Source of the DNA: Bryobacteraceae bacterium
Lineage (GTDB): Bacteria > Acidobacteriota > Terriglobia > Bryobacterales > Bryobacteraceae
DNA: 44,789 nucleotides
NCBI GenBank assembly: GCA_025928545.1
Contig: JAICJH010000055.1
Coordinates: 1 to 44,789 of the forward strand
Direction: 5' to 3'
Shown piece after piece: positions 8,511 through 16,264 of this stretch; the first letter of the stretch is position 1, and every line of letters begins with the position of its first letter. A program made the translations under genes and the position numbers. Under the pieces are notes generated by a model. The model was not told where the DNA came from and ran no database searches. It saw only the letters and a list, made by a program, of their open reading frames with translations.

Positions 8511-9380
8511 ATGAACACTATTCTGTCGCGGCTTCCGGGCAGAAATCAGACAATCGGCGACTCAATGCGGGCAGCGGGCAAACCGCAAGAGTTCCAAAGG
8601 GTCCACGATGGAAGCCAGCAACAACGGTACAATCCTCTCGTAGTGAGCGCGAGCAATCGGGATAGTCTGAAGTCTCCATTTGCGTATCAGTATCTGCGAG
8701 GAGGACAATTATCCTTTGAGCAGAATCCGTTTGGGCGGCAATTGAGCTACGAATACAACAACGCGGGACAGGCGAAGTCCGTGGCCAGGGGAGCCAAGGC
8801 GCGAACGCGCTCGTATATTTCAATCTTGCTAATGCTCGTAACGTTTGGGACATGTGCCTTTGGGAGTGGGCCGGGGGCGATCGAGATTGGACCGTATTCG
8901 AATGCCCGACAGAATTCCCTCAAGACACTATTGGAATTACTCGGGCGATCGCCAATGATAGGCTCTAACCATTTTTGCTTCGCTTCCGTTACAGGAAACG
9001 GGTTTGTCTGGTTTGATCGGATGGCCCACGGAAACCAGTTGATCGGCGACATATTGCTGAGCGATTTTTCGAATTGTATCGATCAGAAGACAAATATTAC
9101 TAAGGAGCGCCTTGAGGACTGGAAAACAGAAAGAGTTATTGGGTTGGGCAGCAAAGAACAAGAGGTTATAGCAGCCTACGGTAAACCCACGAGAATTGAC
9201 CGGATTGCCGCAAGTACCTACCGTTGGGTCGTTCACGGTGCGGGCGCTGGCGCGAAGCCACTCAGGATGCGGGGCGATCTCGTACTTGTATACCGGGACG
9301 CCGAGACAGGCCTCCAGACTTCCGAATTCGGACTACGCGGCGGAACAGTGGCATGGATATTCTTATCGAATAATGAATAG
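8511..9380 (+). CDS. Secreted protein of unknown function fused behind an RHS-repeat scrap
   Basis: An open frame of 289 codons with two unlike parts. Residues about 57-90 (FAYQYLRGGQLSFEQNPFGR and LSYEYNNAGQAKSV) read like two degenerate YD/RHS repeats. Residues from 91 on start with a basic segment and a hydrophobic stretch (SYISILLMLVTFGTCAFG) typical of a Sec signal, then a 170-residue domain with SKEQEVIAAYGKPTRID, reminiscent of small BamE/SmpA-like periplasmic folds. The GTG at 8781 could therefore be the true start of a 199-residue secreted protein, with the upstream part a remnant read through by chance. The ATG at 8511 has GGAG 10 nt upstream. I do not recognise the main domain. Local GC and codon use are lower than the neighbours, consistent with foreign origin. 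Confidence 0.55.
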   Translation: MNTILSRLPGRNQTIGDSMRAAGKPQEFQRVHDGSQQQRYNPLVVSASNRDSLKSPFAYQYLRGGQLSFEQNPFGRQLSYEYNNAGQAKSVARGAKARTRSYISILLMLVTFGTCAFGSGPGAIEIGPYSNARQNSLKTLLELLGRSPMIGSNHFCFASVTGNGFVWFDRMAHGNQLIGDILLSDFSNCIDQKTNITKERLEDWKTERVIGLGSKEQEVIAAYGKPTRIDRIAASTYRWVVHGAGAGAKPLRMRGDLVLVYRDAETGLQTSEFGLRGGTVAWIFLSNNE

Positions 9381-9435
9381 CGTCTGACCGATGTGTTGGG
9401 GCAAGGAACGCGATGCGGCGACAGGCTTAGATTAA

Positions 9436-9599
9436 TTCCCGGGGCAATATTTTAGTTCGGCCCAGGGGACCCGCAGCATCACGACTATCTGCTGCAATTC
9501 AGTTCAGAGCTCGAGAAGCGCGATGCCCGGGAAAAGAGTGATATTCTGGCGGCTGCAAGTTGCCACATTTCTGACATCAGTTCAGCGTTTGTTGGGTGA
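9436..9599 (+). other. Possible RHS-core remnant and short orphan reading frame
   Basis: The 285-bp gap 9381-9665 has no complete gene. Plus-strand 9436-9453 translates as FPGQYF, the hallmark of the RHS core end (RFPGQYxDxETG), but the frame then loses similarity. Another frame (9456-9599) encodes about 47 residues (GDPQHHDYLLQFSSELEKRD and so on) with no start codon, looking like a truncated protein tail. Both are consistent with decay in a former RHS locus; neither is secure. Confidence 0.25.
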
Positions 9600-9665
9600 A
9601 TCCCGGATAGCGCTGAATCGAGGTTGTTATTTAACGAATCTTATTATGCCTGCGATCGAGGATTA

Positions 9666-10100
9666 ATGGCCACTGATATTCGCGTCATAACCGGGCATCG
9701 CTATACCGTTGAGTTCAGGATCTTCGGTGAAACGGTCGACCCCGACACGATCACGAATGAATTGGACCTCGTACCTTGCCAGGTACGCGCTGATGCCTCC
9801 CGCCGAGCCGACGGCAAGGTCTTCAAAGGCATGTGGGGATTCGATGGGGACAGGAACGATGGCAGTTGGCAGCACGATTGGTCGTCCCTGGAAGACGGTC
9901 TTACCTATCTGTTAGACAAGCTGTGGTCGAAGAGAAAAGCCCTCGAGAAGTACGCCGCGCACGGGCAACTCGTCTGGTGGTGTGGCCATTTCCAGAGCAG
10001 CTTCGGCGGGGGGCCGGAACTATCTCCGTCGCTGCTGAGCCGCCTCGGCGAGTTTGGCGCCGCGTTGTATATAGATAATTATTTCTCAGACGACGAATGA
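9666..10100 (+). CDS. DUF4279-family protein
   Basis: 144 residues from the ATG at 9666, which has GAGG 4 nt upstream; an upstream in-frame ATG at 9624 would add 14 residues lacking conservation. The pattern (YTVEFRIFGETVDPDTITNE, then P at the end of the second strand, a central GMWGF, EDGLTYLLDKLW, and a terminal ALYIDNYF) fits DUF4279, a small soluble alpha/beta family. Members are frequently seen near contact-dependent or RHS toxin genes and could be immunity proteins; that role is inference and is consistent with the RHS scraps just upstream. No signal peptide or membrane segment. Confidence 0.65.
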   Translation: MATDIRVITGHRYTVEFRIFGETVDPDTITNELDLVPCQVRADASRRADGKVFKGMWGFDGDRNDGSWQHDWSSLEDGLTYLLDKLWSKRKALEKYAAHGQLVWWCGHFQSSFGGGPELSPSLLSRLGEFGAALYIDNYFSDDE

Positions 10101-10158
10101 GGCCCCTGGCGGCGATCCCCAGAAGTCGCGCTACCGCCCCCTATATACAGCTCTCCAC

Positions 10159-11280
10159 TTACTGCGGTCGTGCTCGCAGTTCTTCATCGCTATAGCGCAG
10201 ATCGCGATCCACCACCATGTCCATCGTGGTACCGGGACGTAGTACAACCTGCGGGCCGCGGGAGCCGAATACGCTTGCCAGTCCGGCGATCGCTCCGCCT
10301 GCCGCGCCGATTCCTGCGCCCGCTCCCAGATGGCCGGCGGCTGCTCCTACCGCCGCTCCCACTCCTGCTCCGGTCGCAGTCGTCTTCGCGACGCGTCCCG
10401 CGTCTCCGGCATTATTGCCCTCGCCTTCGATCTTTCCTTCGCTTCGGTCCAGATTGCCCTTCGCCTCCACACTATCGGGCCTGGCGCGCAGGTCGCGGCT
10501 GACGCCGTTGCGGAGCGTGATGGAATCGTATTGCAGCGCCAACTCCGATTTGCCTTTCACGCGGCCAGCCTGCTTTGCCTCTGTCACTGTTCCCGTTACG
10601 TACGTGCCCACCGGAATGATCAGGCGGCCGTTTACAAAGACGGGCACCGCCGTTTCCAGGTAGACGTGATCGCCAGCGACAGTGGTTTTGGTGTTTACCG
10701 TGTTCGTGAGCCGCAGAAGAATGTGGGTCCCGGCCGCCACGACGAATTGTTTTTCCTGCAGGAGGGGTTGCGCAGGCTCCGGACGGGGGATCAGCGACGG
10801 TGTTCGATCGGCGCGGACCGGCGGCTGCGTCTCGGCGATGGCATTCACGTACACGAGAACCGACTCTTTCTCGGTGCCCGACCGCAACACATCACGGGTG
10901 ATGGTGAGCGCGTTGCCATCGCGCGATTTCTCCCATCGCTCGGAAATCGAGTAGTTTTCAGGACGGCTGACAATGATATTCGCGAGGAGCGCGGCGCCTT
11001 CCCATTTCGTCGCGGTGTTGGTCATTGTGTCGCCATCGCGCTTCTCGGATCTGCCGTCGAGCGGATAGACGAACTCAAGGGCGGAGTTGGGGGAATCGTG
11101 AAAAATGTTGAGAGAGGTTGCAGTCTGTTCCGCCCGGAAGGAGGCTTCCGCGGGAACGGGTAATTCACTGAGGGTGCTGCGGTTCCGGTCGAGTCTCCAT
11201 ACTCCGGAAAAGTCCCGGTCGGTCTGCGCCATCAGGGTTCCCGCCGCTAAAAGGCAGACTACAAGAGAAATCCGGCTCAT
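10159..11280 (-). CDS. Exported glycine-zipper protein, function unknown
   Basis: 373 residues from MSRISLVVCLLAAGTLMAQ, a clear Sec signal; the longer open frame upstream would place 26 charged residues before it. The N-terminal half (about 25-160, FSGVWRLDRNRSTLSEL) resembles a lipocalin-like acidobacterial domain. The middle (about 180-290, VVAAGTHILLRLTNTVNTKT, GRLIIPVGTYVTGTV) resembles the TrbI/VirB10-type beta domain seen in many acidobacterial exported proteins. Then comes a glycine zipper (about 305-340, GAGVGAAVGAAAGHLGAG) likely to insert in or associate with a membrane, and a tail VVLRPGTTMDMVVDRDL. Monocistronic by appearance. Not assigned to a process. Confidence 0.7.
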   Translation of the reverse strand: MSRISLVVCLLAAGTLMAQTDRDFSGVWRLDRNRSTLSELPVPAEASFRAEQTATSLNIFHDSPNSALEFVYPLDGRSEKRDGDTMTNTATKWEGAALLANIIVSRPENYSISERWEKSRDGNALTITRDVLRSGTEKESVLVYVNAIAETQPPVRADRTPSLIPRPEPAQPLLQEKQFVVAAGTHILLRLTNTVNTKTTVAGDHVYLETAVPVFVNGRLIIPVGTYVTGTVTEAKQAGRVKGKSELALQYDSITLRNGVSRDLRARPDSVEAKGNLDRSEGKIEGEGNNAGDAGRVAKTTATGAGVGAAVGAAAGHLGAGAGIGAAGGAIAGLASVFGSRGPQVVLRPGTTMDMVVDRDLRYSDEELRARPQ

Positions 11281-11342
11281 ATCTGCAAGGTACCAAAGTT
11301 CAAGTAATAATTCGGCTTCTCGTCCGTCTGAGTTGTTAGCTG

Positions 11343-11392
11343 GATGCGGAAAAACCAAAATAGCCGCCGATTCACGCCGATGGACGCCGATA
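11343..11392 (+). repeat. Dispersed ACGCCGAT repeat, copy A
   Basis: Begins GATGCGG and A-rich linker, then three successive CGCCGAT units (GCCGCCGAT, TCACGCCGAT, GGACGCCGAT). It lies 55 bp before the secreted-protein gene at 11448 and shares the same order of blocks with copies B, C and D. Confidence 0.75.
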
Positions 11393-11447
11393 AAGACCTA
11401 TCGCAGCGTTTTTCAGCATCCTGATAGCATTAGATAAGGACATACCC

Positions 11448-12452
11448 ATGCGAACCGCTTGCCTGACTGCCGGATTTACCCTGACCGCTTTTTTTTGCGC
11501 CACCGCCGCCGGTGCGGATACACGCCTTCTCAATCTGGTGATGCCGGACGCGACAACTATCGCCGGCGCCAATGTCACCAATGCGGAGACTACTCCGTTC
11601 GGGCAATACGTGCTCGCCCAGTTGACCTCAACTTTCGATCAGGAACTGAAGAGTTTCGTCACCGCCACCGGTTTCGATCCTCGGCGCGATGTCACCGAAG
11701 TTCTTGCAGCCACATCTTCCAGCATCAACAAACCGGCCGGGCTCGTTCTGGCATTGGGGAATTTCCAGGTCGCCCAGATCACCGCGGCTCTGGCGTCGAA
11801 AGCGCCCGAGCTCTCGGTGCAAACGTATGGTGGCGCCACCCTCATTACAGGCAGCTCCGCGAAGGCCACTGGCGCGGCAGCGTTCCTTGGAAATAATATT
11901 GCGATTCTGGGCGATACGGCGTCTGTCAAAGCGGCCATCGACCGTTCCGGTTCCGCGAATTCCATCAACACGGCTTTGGCCGTTCAGGTCCAGAATCTCA
12001 GCACAACTCAGGATGCGTGGGTCGCCACCACCAGTTCCTTCACCACGTTGATTCCCGGCATGGGAGGAGACGCACCGGCAGCAGGCGCGGCTCCGTCGCC
12101 GATGCCGCAGTTCGCCCAGATGTTTAAGAACATCCAGTCCTCCAGCGGCGGAATCAAATTTGGTTCGGTGGTTCAGATTACGGGACAGGCCGTCACCACG
12201 GATGCCGCCACAGCCAAGTCTCTGGCGGATGTGATGCAAGCTCTGGTATCGATCATGTCGCTGGCTGGCGGACAGGATCCGCAAATGGTCGCGCTGGCTC
12301 AAATCGCCCAGGGCCTGAAGGTGACGGCTGATGGCACCACGATTAATCTGGCTCTCAGTATTCCTGAGGCCCAGCTGGAGTCGCTCATCAATTCGATGAA
12401 GGCCAAACCGGCCGCGAAGGCTACGGTCAAACCCGCTATGCTTCGCCAGTAA
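11448..12452 (+). CDS. Exported protein of unknown function, acidobacterial type
   Basis: 334 residues. A Sec signal (MRTACLTAGFTLTAFFCATAAGA) is followed by LLNLVMPDATTIAGANV and SPFGQYVLAQ-like sequence (TPFGQYVLAQL), which I have seen as a recurring start of secreted acidobacterial proteins without known function. The rest is rich in Ala, Ser, Thr and Gln, with no membrane segments or catalytic motif. AAGGA lies 9 nt before the ATG. The gene converges on recA with only 4 bp between the two stop codons, leaving no room for a separate terminator. It is preceded by dispersed-repeat copy A. Confidence 0.7.
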   Translation: MRTACLTAGFTLTAFFCATAAGADTRLLNLVMPDATTIAGANVTNAETTPFGQYVLAQLTSTFDQELKSFVTATGFDPRRDVTEVLAATSSSINKPAGLVLALGNFQVAQITAALASKAPELSVQTYGGATLITGSSAKATGAAAFLGNNIAILGDTASVKAAIDRSGSANSINTALAVQVQNLSTTQDAWVATTSSFTTLIPGMGGDAPAAGAAPSPMPQFAQMFKNIQSSSGGIKFGSVVQITGQAVTTDAATAKSLADVMQALVSIMSLAGGQDPQMVALAQIAQGLKVTADGTTINLALSIPEAQLESLINSMKAKPAAKATVKPAMLRQ

Positions 12453-12456
12453 AGCG

Positions 12457-13551
<1,095 letters not shown>

Positions 13552-13561
13552 TGTTAAGGCG

Positions 13562-13567
13562 ATTATA
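13562..13567 (-). promoter_or_regulatory. Consensus -10 box of recA, implying a near-leaderless mRNA
   Basis: Minus-strand TATAAT ends 10 bp upstream of the recA ATG, so transcription would start about 3-6 nt before the codon. No convincing -35 is present at 16-19 bp. The lack of a ribosome site before the ATG fits a leaderless start. Confidence 0.45.
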
Positions 13568-13649
13568 GCAGTAACGGAAGTGTTGCGCGCCAGTTAGTTT
13601 TGCCTTTTATTCGCCCAACGTAATCCACTCACCAAATAATAATCATTTA

Positions 13650-13676
13650 CAGATATATCTATTTGTGATATATCTG
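13650..13676. promoter_or_regulatory. Strong inverted repeat ahead of the PadR/ABC operon, candidate PadR operator
   Basis: Perfect 10-bp arms CAGATATATC and GATATATCTG are separated by 7 bp. It lies between recA and the TIGR03435 gene, in the AT-rich part of the intergenic region, 62 bp before that gene's ATG. Winged-helix PadR dimers bind such spaced AT-rich palindromes and usually control their own operon; a padR gene is the second gene here. Binding is inferred. Confidence 0.55.
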
Positions 13677-13685
13677 ATTACGACT

Positions 13686-13735
13686 GGATGCTCAAAACTA
13701 AAATGGCCGCCGATGAACGCCGATACACGCCGATT
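13686..13735 (+). repeat. Dispersed ACGCCGAT repeat, copy B
   Basis: GGATGC, an A-rich linker (AAAACTAAAATG), then GCCGCCGAT, GAACGCCGAT and ACACGCCGAT. It ends 3 bp before the start codon of the TIGR03435 gene, so it supplies that gene's whole translation-initiation region. Confidence 0.75.
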
Positions 13736-13738
13736 CCT

Positions 13739-14719
13739 ATGAAATTGCTTTTGATTCTGCTGGCGGGACTTGTTGCCGCTCACGCTCAACCCAAGCCGTC
13801 GTTTGAGGTCGCCACTATCAAGCCCTCGGCGCCTATGGATGCCGCAAAAATGATGGCAGCCATGCAGGCTGGCGGCAAAATACCTATCGGCGCCAGCATC
13901 ACCGCGAACCGGGCCGAATACTACTATCTCGATCTCAAGACTCTCCTCACTTATGCGTACGGGGTGAAGCCGTTCCAGATCACTGGTCCGGACTGGCTGT
14001 CCAGCACGCGTTTCGATATTATGGCGAAACTACCCGAGGGTTCGACGAAAGCCGATGCCGCCAAAATGCTTCAGTCGCTGCTCGAAGATCGCTTCAAACT
14101 CGTCACTCATCGAACCAGCGAAGAGCATCCCGTGCTCGCCATCATCATCGGTAAAGGCGGCGCGAAACTCAAACCTTCCGCCGAGAAACCTGTGCCCATC
14201 GACGAGGAAGCGCCATTGAAACCAGGGGAGATGAAACTCGACGGCCCGGACGGCCCCATGCGCGGCAAGGTGGATATGACGACCATGAGTTCCGTCATCG
14301 ATATGGGGCTCAAAGGCAAAATGGCTTACAAGATTAACGCAGCGACAAAGACGCTCCACATCGACTTCAGCATGACGACCATGACTGGTTTCGCCGACAT
14401 GACGACGCAACTGCTGACTCAGATCGGGGGAGGGATTGGCGGCAGGCGAATCGTGGACATGACGGGCATAGAAGGCAACTACGATGCATCGCTCGAAGTT
14501 TCGCTCGCCGAATTGATGGCCCTCGCGAAAGCTGCCGGAGTCGAGCTGCCCGGCGCTCCGCAGGCTGCCCCCGCGAGTGTGGGCGAAGCTTCCGATCCAA
14601 ATGGCGCAGCCACCCTGGCGGAGGCGCTTCAGACGATGGGACTGAAGCTTGAATCCCGCAAAGCCATGGTCGATCAGTTTGTTGTGGATCATATAGAGAA
14701 GACGCCAACCGAAAACTGA
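13739..14719 (+). CDS. TIGR03435 family exported protein
   Basis: 326 residues from MKLLLILLAGLVAAHAQ. An open frame continues 51 bases upstream, but those codons are the dispersed repeat, so the signal-peptide Met is the start. Diagnostic blocks of TIGR03435 are visible: PSFEVATIKPSAP, NRAEYYYLDLKTLLTYAYGV, ITGPDWLSSTRFDIMAKLPE, ML(Q)SLLEDRFKLVTHR and VVDHIEKTPTEN at the end. The family was defined from Solibacter and is exported; its role is unknown. It opens an operon with a PadR regulator and an ABC exporter (stop and next ATG separated by one base), suggesting an envelope-stress or export function under PadR control. Confidence 0.88.
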   Translation: MKLLLILLAGLVAAHAQPKPSFEVATIKPSAPMDAAKMMAAMQAGGKIPIGASITANRAEYYYLDLKTLLTYAYGVKPFQITGPDWLSSTRFDIMAKLPEGSTKADAAKMLQSLLEDRFKLVTHRTSEEHPVLAIIIGKGGAKLKPSAEKPVPIDEEAPLKPGEMKLDGPDGPMRGKVDMTTMSSVIDMGLKGKMAYKINAATKTLHIDFSMTTMTGFADMTTQLLTQIGGGIGGRRIVDMTGIEGNYDASLEVSLAELMALAKAAGVELPGAPQAAPASVGEASDPNGAATLAEALQTMGLKLESRKAMVDQFVVDHIEKTPTEN

Positions 14720-14720
14720 T

Positions 14721-15062
14721 ATGGAAGCTCCCAATCAACCTCTGGCTCCGGCCGCGTTCTACATTCTGTTCGCCCTCGCCGGCGGGGAAAAACACGGCTA
14801 TGCGATCATGCGCGAGGCGCGGGCCGCTTCGGACAACACCTTCGAACTTGGTCCCGCGACTCTCTACACAACCATCCAGCGGCTGCTGGATTCCGGGTGG
14901 ATACAGGAAGCCGAGAGTCCGGAAGGCAGCGACAGCCGCCGCCGGTATTACGCATTGTCCGGGGCCGGGAACATTACGCTGCAAGCCGAACTCAAACGAA
15001 TGGAGGCAATTGTGATGAGATCGAAATCGCTCAAGCTTCGCCCGGAAGGGTCGGCCTCATGA
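14721..15062 (+). CDS. PadR-family transcriptional regulator
   Basis: 113 residues. The winged-helix pattern LAPAAFYILFALAGGEKHGY, then AIMREA, LGPATLYTTIQRLLDSGWI and SRRRYYALSGAG is characteristic of PadR proteins, which repress neighbouring transporter or detoxification genes and release DNA on ligand binding. The C-terminal dimerisation helix is short (about residues 82-105). It starts one base after the TIGR03435 stop and its own stop overlaps the next start (ATGA). The inverted repeat at 13650-13676 is the likely operator. Ligand unknown. Confidence 0.9.
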   Translation: MEAPNQPLAPAAFYILFALAGGEKHGYAIMREARAASDNTFELGPATLYTTIQRLLDSGWIQEAESPEGSDSRRRYYALSGAGNITLQAELKRMEAIVMRSKSLKLRPEGSAS

Positions 15063-15499
15063 GCGCCCGCATTTATTCCGCTCTTCTGACCCTTTACCCC
15101 GACGATCTGCGCAACGAGTTCGGCGAGGAAATGAAGCAGGTCTTTCTGGAAGATCTGGAAGACAGCCGGCGCTCTTTCGGTCGCCGCGGCGTGGTGCGTG
15201 TCTGGTGGCGGTCGGTCAAAGAATTGTTCCGCATCGCGCTGCGTATCGAAATCTCGAAGCGCGAAATTGCCGTGCCCCTCATTATGTTCGTCCTCCAGGA
15301 GCTGTATGTTGGCGGCATTATGCTGATGGCTCACAATGATCCCCTTGCTGTGATGCCGAAATCACCGGGAGATATGATCTCGCTCGCGATTCCGATCGGC
15401 CTGATCCCATCGGCGATTGCCTTTATCGCGCTGCGCGTCGGCGATCGCTCCGTTCCCGTGCCTCTCGCACTGAGCCGCATCGGGCTGACAGCTAAGTGA
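15059..15499 (+). CDS. Small membrane protein with permease-prefix-like N-terminus
   Basis: 146 residues. The N-terminal 70 residues (YSALLTLYPDDLRNEFGEEM, VFLEDLED) match the cytoplasmic prefix domain that normally precedes the FtsX/MacB-type permeases of acidobacteria. Here no permease follows in the same protein; instead two hydrophobic segments (about 85-105 and 112-132) end it. Its start overlaps the padR stop and its own stop overlaps the ABC ATPase start, so translation is coupled. It may be a regulatory or accessory subunit of the exporter, or the residue of a larger permease. Confidence 0.7.
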   Translation: MSARIYSALLTLYPDDLRNEFGEEMKQVFLEDLEDSRRSFGRRGVVRVWWRSVKELFRIALRIEISKREIAVPLIMFVLQELYVGGIMLMAHNDPLAVMPKSPGDMISLAIPIGLIPSAIAFIALRVGDRSVPVPLALSRIGLTAK

Positions 15500-16263
15500 A
15501 ACTCGAACTCCGCAACGTGACGAAACGTTTCCTCGGCATCCCGGCCGTGGATAACGTGAGCTTCGAAGCGCGTCCGGGGGAAATCACGGGCTACCTGGGC
15601 CCCAACGGGTCGGGCAAGTCGACCACCATGAAAATGATCACGGGGCTCATCGAGCCCTCGGACGGCGAAATCCTTTTCGATGGCCAGGCGATACGCCGGG
15701 ATCTGCTCGCGTTCAAACGACGTCTCGGGTACGTTCCCGAAGAACCTTATCTTTACTCGCATCTGAGCGGTTTGGAATATCTCGTGATGGTTGGTCAACT
15801 GCGCGACGTGGAGACCGAAACCGCGACTGCACGGATTGAAGGTCTGCTTCGCCTGCTTGGCCTGCACAGCGATCGCCATGTGCCGATGTCTTCGTATTCC
15901 AAAGGCATGCGACAGAAGATTCTGCTCTCGGCCGCTCTGCTGCACAATCCGGACCTTATCCTGCTCGATGAGCCTTTCTCGGGACTCGACGTCGCTACTT
16001 CGCTCGTTCTGCGCAGCCTGATTGAAGAGTTGGCCGCCAGAGGCAAAGTTGTGCTCTTCAGTTCGCATGAGCTCGATACTGTTGAGCGCGTTTCAAAACA
16101 TGTAGTGATTCTGCATAAAGGAAAGCTGGTGGCAGACGATTCGATCGAGAGCCTGCGCAGCTTGATGTCTCTCCCGACGCTCGAAGGAATCTTTCGGCAA
16201 CTCGCCGTCGAGCAGGATACAACGCAGGTTGCCGCCGATATCGCCAACCTGATTCAGGCGTGA
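15496..16263 (+). CDS. ABC transporter ATP-binding protein, ABC-2 type
   Basis: 255 residues from a GTG that overlaps the previous stop. Walker A GPNGSGKST (35-43), signature YSKGMRQ (134-140), Walker B LILLDEP (154-160), D-loop SGLD and the switch histidine in SSHELD are all present; the Q-loop position reads PEEP, as is common in ABC-2 exporters. It energises the membrane protein encoded next (1 bp gap). The substrate is not evident; PadR-controlled pairs of this kind often move drugs, lipids or peptides out of the cell. Confidence 0.93.
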   Translation: MKLELRNVTKRFLGIPAVDNVSFEARPGEITGYLGPNGSGKSTTMKMITGLIEPSDGEILFDGQAIRRDLLAFKRRLGYVPEEPYLYSHLSGLEYLVMVGQLRDVETETATARIEGLLRLLGLHSDRHVPMSSYSKGMRQKILLSAALLHNPDLILLDEPFSGLDVATSLVLRSLIEELAARGKVVLFSSHELDTVERVSKHVVILHKGKLVADDSIESLRSLMSLPTLEGIFRQLAVEQDTTQVAADIANLIQA

Positions 16264-16264
16264 T

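Noticed and set aside
13552..13640. A LexA box before recA
   Set aside because: No spaced palindrome of a LexA type I know was found; the strong inverted repeat further out lies beyond the recA promoter and fits PadR better.
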